Positions 60,182 through 64,000 of a DNA stretch of 64,000 bases are shown here, piece after piece. Under the pieces are notes generated by a model, which did no database searches, was not told the DNA's origin, and saw nothing but the letters and a program-made list of their open reading frames with translations. The stretch lies in the NCBI GenBank assembly GCA_900754525.1, contig CAAEDE010000037.1, forward strand, positions 1 to 64,000, read 5' to 3'. Numbering within the stretch: position 1 is the first letter of the stretch; every line of letters begins with the position of its first letter. Source of the stretch: an uncultured Collinsella sp. GTDB taxonomy: Bacteria > Actinomycetota > Coriobacteriia > Coriobacteriales > Coriobacteriaceae. A program made the position numbers and the translations under genes.

Positions 60182-61648
60182 TTACTCGCCCTCCGAGGTC
60201 TCGGCATCGTCCGCGGCATCCGCCGCATCGACAACCTCGACGCCCTCATCCGCAGCATCGGCCACGTCAATGGCTTCAACGGCAACGTCCTCGCCAGCAT
60301 CCTCGAGCTCCTCGTACTCCGAGAAGTCCTCGGCGCCCTCAAAGTCAAAGGCGCGCTGGCAAATGCGGACCTCGTCGCCCGCACGGCAACCGGCCTTCTC
60401 GAGCGCATCGTCAACACCCATACGCGCAAACTTATGCTGCAGGTAAATGACGGCTTCCTCATTTTCCCAGTCGGTCTGAATGACCATGCGCTCAATCGCG
60501 CGACCGACCACGCGGAAGGCACCGGGCTCTTCCTGGACAATGCGGAAACGCTTCTCTCGCTGCAGGCGACGGCGCTCCCATTCATCGTCACGCAGGTCGA
60601 CCGGCTCATCGGAGACCGCCAGCTCGGCGCGGAGCTTGGCCACCTGCTCACCTACGGCAAGCATCAACGTATTGAGACCGGCGCCCGTCACGGCAGACAC
60701 GGCAAAGAACATATGACCATCGTCGAGCGCCGCACGCTTAAGGTCGGCAATCTTGTCGGCCGTACCCGGCGCGTCGCACTTGTTGGCAACGACGATCTGC
60801 GGACGCTCCGAAAGCTCGGTGCCATACTGCTCGAGCTCGCGGTTGATGATGCGATAGTCCTCAACCGGATCGCGATCCTCAAAACCGCCCGTCATGTCGA
60901 CGACATGCATGATCAGGGCCGTACGCTCAATGTGGCGCAGGAACTGGTGACCCAGGCCACGGCCCTCGCTCGCGCCCTCGATGAGACCGGGGACGTCGGC
61001 AACGACGTAAGAATATTCGCCGGCACGCACCATGCCGAGGTTCGGCACGAGCGTGGTAAACGGGTAGTCGGCAATCTTGGGACGGGCGGCACTCATGCGC
61101 GCGATGAGTGAGGACTTGCCCACCGAGGGGAAGCCCACGAGCGCGGCATCGGCCATAAGCTTCATCTCGAGCTCAATCCAGTGCTCCTCGGCCGGTTCGC
61201 CCAGCTGAGCAAACGCGGGCGCGCGGCGCACCGACGTCACAAAGTGCGTGTTGCCCAGGCCACCGGCACCGCCAGGCGCCACGACAACGCGCTCGCCATC
61301 GTGCACCAGATCGGCAATCTCGAACATCGGGGTCTGCGTCTCGGGGTCGAGCTCGCGTACCACGGTACCCATGGGAACCTTCAGGATCAGGTCCTCGCCG
61401 CTTTTACCGTTACGACGGGCACCCTGCCCGTGCGTGCCGCGCTCGGCGCGGAAGTGATGCTTAAAGCGGTAATCGATCAGCGAAGACAGCTGAGCATCGG
61501 CCTGGATGACGACATTGCCGCCACGACCGCCGTCGCCGCCATCGGGGCCGCCCTTGGGGACAAATGCCTCGCGCCTAAACGACATGCATCCGGCTCCGCC
61601 GTCGCCGCCGCAAACGTTAATGCGGCTGATATCGGTGAACTGTGACAA
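60182..61648 (-). CDS. obg: GTPase Obg/CgtA
   Basis: An essential GTPase of 50S assembly and stress control. The 488 residues hold the glycine-rich Obg fold (CGGDGGAGCMSFRREAFVPKG-type start), the G domain (GFPSVGKSSLI, VADVPGLIEGA, NKCD), the C-terminal OCT domain, and an Asp/Glu/Ala-rich tail (about 430-488). The start is TTG at 61648, eight bases after GGAGG. A terminator-like hairpin separates it from rpmA, so it may depend on read-through. Confidence 0.96.
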   Translation of the reverse strand: MSQFTDISRINVCGGDGGAGCMSFRREAFVPKGGPDGGDGGRGGNVVIQADAQLSSLIDYRFKHHFRAERGTHGQGARRNGKSGEDLILKVPMGTVVRELDPETQTPMFEIADLVHDGERVVVAPGGAGGLGNTHFVTSVRRAPAFAQLGEPAEEHWIELEMKLMADAALVGFPSVGKSSLIARMSAARPKIADYPFTTLVPNLGMVRAGEYSYVVADVPGLIEGASEGRGLGHQFLRHIERTALIMHVVDMTGGFEDRDPVEDYRIINRELEQYGTELSERPQIVVANKCDAPGTADKIADLKRAALDDGHMFFAVSAVTGAGLNTLMLAVGEQVAKLRAELAVSDEPVDLRDDEWERRRLQREKRFRIVQEEPGAFRVVGRAIERMVIQTDWENEEAVIYLQHKFARMGVDDALEKAGCRAGDEVRICQRAFDFEGAEDFSEYEELEDAGEDVAVEAIDVADAADEGVEVVDAADAADDAETSEGE

Positions 61649-61663
61649 CAGAATCGCCTCCTA

Positions 61664-61708
61664 CAAAAAGAGGGAGACCCTTGAATCCTAAAACTCAAGT
61701 GCCTCCCA
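61664..61708 (-). terminator. Terminator-like hairpin between rpmA and obg
   Basis: GGGAG/CTCCC and CTTGA/TCAAG stems around an AT-rich loop, followed on the minus strand by CTTTTTG, 25 bases past rpmA. It may lower obg expression relative to the ribosomal proteins. Confidence 0.7.
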
Positions 61709-61732
61709 CATATGTGCTCTATGAAGGGTGAA

Positions 61733-61990
61733 TTACGCGTTCGCGAGCGGGCGTACGCTGACCCTGTGCTTGATACCCTTGTGGAACTCAACGGTACCGT
61801 CGACCAGCGCGAACAGCGTATCGTCCTTACCACGGCCAACGTTCTCACCCGGGTGGATGTGCGTGCCGTGCTGACGGACGAGAATCGTGCCCGTGGTTAC
61901 CGTCTGGCCGGCATAGCGCTTCGTGCCAAGGCGCTGACCGCGGGAGTCACGGCCATTACGGGAGGAACCGAGTCCTTTTTTGTGTGCCAT
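61733..61990 (-). CDS. rpmA: 50S ribosomal protein L27
   Basis: L27 reaches the peptidyl-transferase centre with its N-terminus. The 85 residues begin MAHKKGLGSSRNGRDSRGQR and contain GTKRYAGQTVTTGTILVRQHGT. There is no N-terminal extension of the kind cleaved by Prp in firmicutes. It lies 33 bases after rplU. Confidence 0.97.
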   Translation of the reverse strand: MAHKKGLGSSRNGRDSRGQRLGTKRYAGQTVTTGTILVRQHGTHIHPGENVGRGKDDTLFALVDGTVEFHKGIKHRVSVRPLANA

Positions 61991-62023
61991 TGTGTATACC
62001 TACTCTTTCGTTACGAGTGTAAT

Positions 62024-62398
62024 CTACTCGGCGACGGGAGCCTCGGCAACAGCCTCAGCCTCTGCCTTGACAGCCTTCTTGGCGCGGGAGGTAGCCTGAA
62101 CCTTCACGATCTTCAGCTTGGTGAGCTGCTGACGGTGACCCTTCAGACGACGATAGCGCTTGCGCTTGTGGAACTTGAAGACCAGCTGCTTCTCGCCCTT
62201 GAACTGCTCAACGATCTGAGCGGTAACCTTGGCCTTGGCCAGCTTGTCGGGATCGGTGACGATCTTCTTACCATCGTTGAGGAAGATAACCGGCAGGGTG
62301 ACCTTGTCGCCCTCATTGCCCTCGATCTTCTCGACGGTGATGACATCGTCGGTGGCGACCTTGTACTGCTTGCCGCCCGTGTTAACGATTGCGTACAT
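62024..62398 (-). CDS. rplU: 50S ribosomal protein L21
   Basis: L21 binds 23S rRNA domain II. The 124-residue protein begins MYAIVNTGGKQYKV and contains VFKFHKRKRYRRLKGHRQQ, both diagnostic, with an Ala/Glu-rich tail of about 20 residues. ATG at 62398 has a GGGCAAG ribosome site. The firmicute-type ysxB (prp) gene often found between rplU and rpmA is absent, in line with the unextended L27. Confidence 0.97.
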   Translation of the reverse strand: MYAIVNTGGKQYKVATDDVITVEKIEGNEGDKVTLPVIFLNDGKKIVTDPDKLAKAKVTAQIVEQFKGEKQLVFKFHKRKRYRRLKGHRQQLTKLKIVKVQATSRAKKAVKAEAEAVAEAPVAE

Positions 62399-62440
62399 GT
62401 TTACTTGCCCTTCATGCATCAGTTAGTGCAACAGCCGAAT

Positions 62441-62469
62441 ATAGTAGCAGGCGAAAATACCCCCGTCAA
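62441..62469 (-). promoter_or_regulatory. rplU operon promoter
   Basis: TTGACG (62464-62469), 17-bp spacer, TACTAT (62441-62446) preceded by TGC. The -35 overlaps the stop of the upstream gene. Confidence 0.75.
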
Positions 62470-63278
62470 CGAGTATGTGGAGCAAATCCACAAGTTCGCA
62501 CAGGTATGGGGCTGACGAGTCGGCCCTCGTCGTCCTCGCATGCTTGATTCTGACGCTCGACATCGTAGGAGCAGATGGTCACGAGGTCTTGCATACCGGT
62601 GGAAACAATAGGTGCATCCACGCCCGGGGTCAAGCCCTGCAACAAAACATCAGCAGCGGAAAGCAAAATTTCCGGACGCATGGAGCCCTCGTTGTCGGCA
62701 TGGGTGTCGAGCATGAGCACCAAATGGTCCGGGCGCTCCCCCGCCGTGAGCTCATAGCCAACGAGCGTGTGATCCAAATCCAAGCGCTTGCTCTTTTTTC
62801 CGCGCGCGTAGTCGATGCCATGGTCCGCGCGCAGCGTGTCGATCGCACGACGCACCTCGTCGGCGCATACGGGCGCCTCGGGATCCAAGTGCAGGTCGAT
62901 GCGATACGACAGGCGCGTGAGCTGCGCCGTCAACGCCGGCGTGCGCACGTCGATGTACGCCGCCTCGATAGGCGCCAGATCGGCCGGAGACGCCACAGAC
63001 AGGCGCTCAAACGCCTCGTCGAGCGCCACGAACTCGGTCATAAACAGGTCATACCACTCGCAGGTCGACGACGTACCAACCGGTAGCGCCGAAGAGAAGC
63101 CCACGCGCATGTGCGGAGAGAAGCCCTGCGTGACGGCATAGGGAAGCCCCGCACGGCGCACGATGCGCTCAATGGTATGGATCACTTCGAGATGGCCCAG
63201 GTACTTAAGGCGATCGCGCTTGCCATAGCGAACACGAAGCCTAAAGAGCGAGGGGTTGTCGGTCAGGCGCTCACTCAT
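62466..63278 (-). CDS. TIGR03936-family radical-SAM-associated protein (DUF2344)
   Basis: A 270-residue protein of the DUF2344/TIGR03936 family, almost always next to or fused with a TIGR03960 radical SAM protein. Visible are LRVRYGKRDRLKYLGHLEVI at the start and GFSPHMRVGFSSALPVGTSS, the family signature. No catalytic motif is evident and the function is unknown; the gene position upstream of rplU-rpmA is conserved in Gram-positive bacteria. ATG at 63278 overlaps its partner's stop by four bases (ATGA), suggesting a complex. Confidence 0.88.
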   Translation of the reverse strand: MSERLTDNPSLFRLRVRYGKRDRLKYLGHLEVIHTIERIVRRAGLPYAVTQGFSPHMRVGFSSALPVGTSSTCEWYDLFMTEFVALDEAFERLSVASPADLAPIEAAYIDVRTPALTAQLTRLSYRIDLHLDPEAPVCADEVRRAIDTLRADHGIDYARGKKSKRLDLDHTLVGYELTAGERPDHLVLMLDTHADNEGSMRPEILLSAADVLLQGLTPGVDAPIVSTGMQDLVTICSYDVERQNQACEDDEGRLVSPIPVRTCGFAPHTR

Positions 63279-64000
63279 GCGCGATCACCCATCAATACAT
63301 TCTTGGCGTGGAGCGTGGGGCAGATCCCGCAGCCGGTGCACGACGTGCGGGTACAGTCGGGAGTCGTGACGCCCTCGAGCGAGCGACGGTACTCGCGCTC
63401 GAGGAAGCCGCGCGTGCAGCCGGGGCTCACGTGCTCCCACGGCAGGCGCCAGTCCAACTCGTAGGGCAGGTGCACGAGCTCATTGAGGTCGATGCCGTTT
63501 TTGGCAGCAGCTTCCTTCCAGTTATCGAGCGAGAAATGCTCTACCCAGGCGTCAAAGCGAGAGCCCGAGCGCCAAGCATCGATGATGACGGGCGTCATGT
63601 CACGACCGGCGCGGGAAAGCGCGGCCTCGATGAGCGAGGTCTCGGCATCGTGGTAATGCACGCGGACGGCACGGTTGCGAACGCTCGTGATAAGCAGCTT
63701 CTGGCGACGCTTGACGTCGTCGTAGTCGAGCTGCGGGCACCACTGGAACGGCGTGGCAGCCTTGGGGATAAAGACCGAAACCGAGATCGACACCGAGATC
63801 GAGCCGCGACGAGCCTTGGGCACCACGGAACGACCGAGCTCCAGCACGTGATCGGCCAGATTGGCGATGGCCACGATGTCCTCGTCGCGCTCGCCGGGAA
63901 GGCCCATCATAAAGTAGAGCTTCATGCGGTTCCAGCCGGCCTCGAAGGCCGCCTTGGCCGCACGGTCCAGGTCCTCCTCGGTCACGTTCTTGTTAATGAT
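63275..64000 (-). CDS. TIGR03960-family B12-binding/radical SAM protein (partial, N-terminus beyond window)
   Basis: The C-terminal 241 residues of a large radical SAM protein; the frame is open to the right edge, where it reads INKNVTEEDLDRAAKAAF. Visible are the late barrel strands (WNRMKLYFMMGLPGE, ISVSVFIPKAATPFQW), the family helix, and a cysteine cluster near the end (CTRTSCTGCGIC) that may bind an extra iron-sulfur cluster. The radical SAM CxxxCxxC motif and the cobalamin-like domain would lie outside. It pairs with the DUF2344 gene downstream. Substrate unknown. Confidence 0.85.
   Translation of the reverse strand: MINKNVTEEDLDRAAKAAFEAGWNRMKLYFMMGLPGERDEDIVAIANLADHVLELGRSVVPKARRGSISVSISVSVFIPKAATPFQWCPQLDYDDVKRRQKLLITSVRNRAVRVHYHDAETSLIEAALSRAGRDMTPVIIDAWRSGSRFDAWVEHFSLDNWKEAAAKNGIDLNELVHLPYELDWRLPWEHVSPGCTRGFLEREYRRSLEGVTTPDCTRTSCTGCGICPTLHAKNVLMGDRA

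Noticed and set aside
58481..61111. 876-codon plus-strand frame across rsfS, yqeK, nadD and obg
   Set aside because: Antisense to four conserved genes and crosses their boundaries; no domain, no ribosome site.

Overview
The window is a gene-dense, high-G+C bacterial chromosome segment that is almost entirely core genome. Nearly all genes lie on the minus strand, so they read from high to low coordinates. An actinobacterial-type integration host factor (mihF), a Gram-positive-type pyr operon with pyrR, an adhE/ppdK fermentative set and a complete ComEA/ComEC/DprA DNA-uptake set point to an anaerobic actinomycete of class Coriobacteriia, most likely Collinsella or a close relative. That assignment is inference; no rRNA gene is present. 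I saw no tRNA, rRNA, CRISPR array, prophage or ordinary IS element.

Layout from low to high coordinates. 1-11.8 kb: rpsO (cut by the edge), then a minus-strand series whose transcription order is rpsT, lepA, dusB, hemW, a membrane-anchored J-protein, dnaJ, mtaB, phoH, ybeY, dgkA, era, recO. 12.2-18.9 kb: mihF, gmk, rpoZ, thiI, terminator, then comEA-comEC-holA. 19.2-24.7 kb: the pyrimidine operon pyrR-B-C-K-D-F behind a leader with a terminator. 24.7-30.1 kb is the only mainly plus-strand part: rpmB, a REP-associated transposase (RAYT) flanked by its repeats and itself on the minus strand, adhE, and an orphan kinase-like gene. 30.1-38.6 kb: pyrH-frr-uppS-cdsA-dxr-rseP-ispG-proS, which handles ribosome recycling, UMP kinase, polyprenyl and phospholipid synthesis, the MEP pathway and proline charging. 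38.6-47.2 kb: rplS-rnhB, yraN-comM-dprA-trmFO-xerC and rpsB-tsf. 47.3-56.9 kb: rpsP-khpA-rimM-trmD-lepB, glyQ-glyS, and ppsR-ppdK. 57-58.3 kb: dinB on the plus strand. 58.4-64 kb: a radical-SAM pair, then rplU-rpmA-obg-nadD-yqeK-rsfS.

The genes join ribosome production and maturation (S15, S20, S2, S16, L19, L21, L27, L28, Era, YbeY, Obg, RimM, RsfS, EF-4, EF-Ts, RRF), tRNA modification (MtaB, DusB, ThiI, TrmFO, TrmD), pyrimidine synthesis, envelope lipid precursors and natural transformation. Genes within operons usually abut or overlap by 1-20 bases, and many start with GTG or TTG behind a strong Shine-Dalgarno sequence.

The most interesting observations are: an identical 18-bp element at nearly the same distance upstream of both competence operons (comEA-comEC and yraN-comM-dprA); a DnaJ-like protein whose second C-terminal domain is replaced by membrane helices; a roughly 100-residue winged-helix-like insert in the RseP-type protease; a pyr leader with a strong terminator and an overlapping leader ORF; a RAYT/REP element; a TTTACC operator array before ppdK; an inverted repeat around the dinB -10 box; and a xerC gene that appears to lack a standard start codon.
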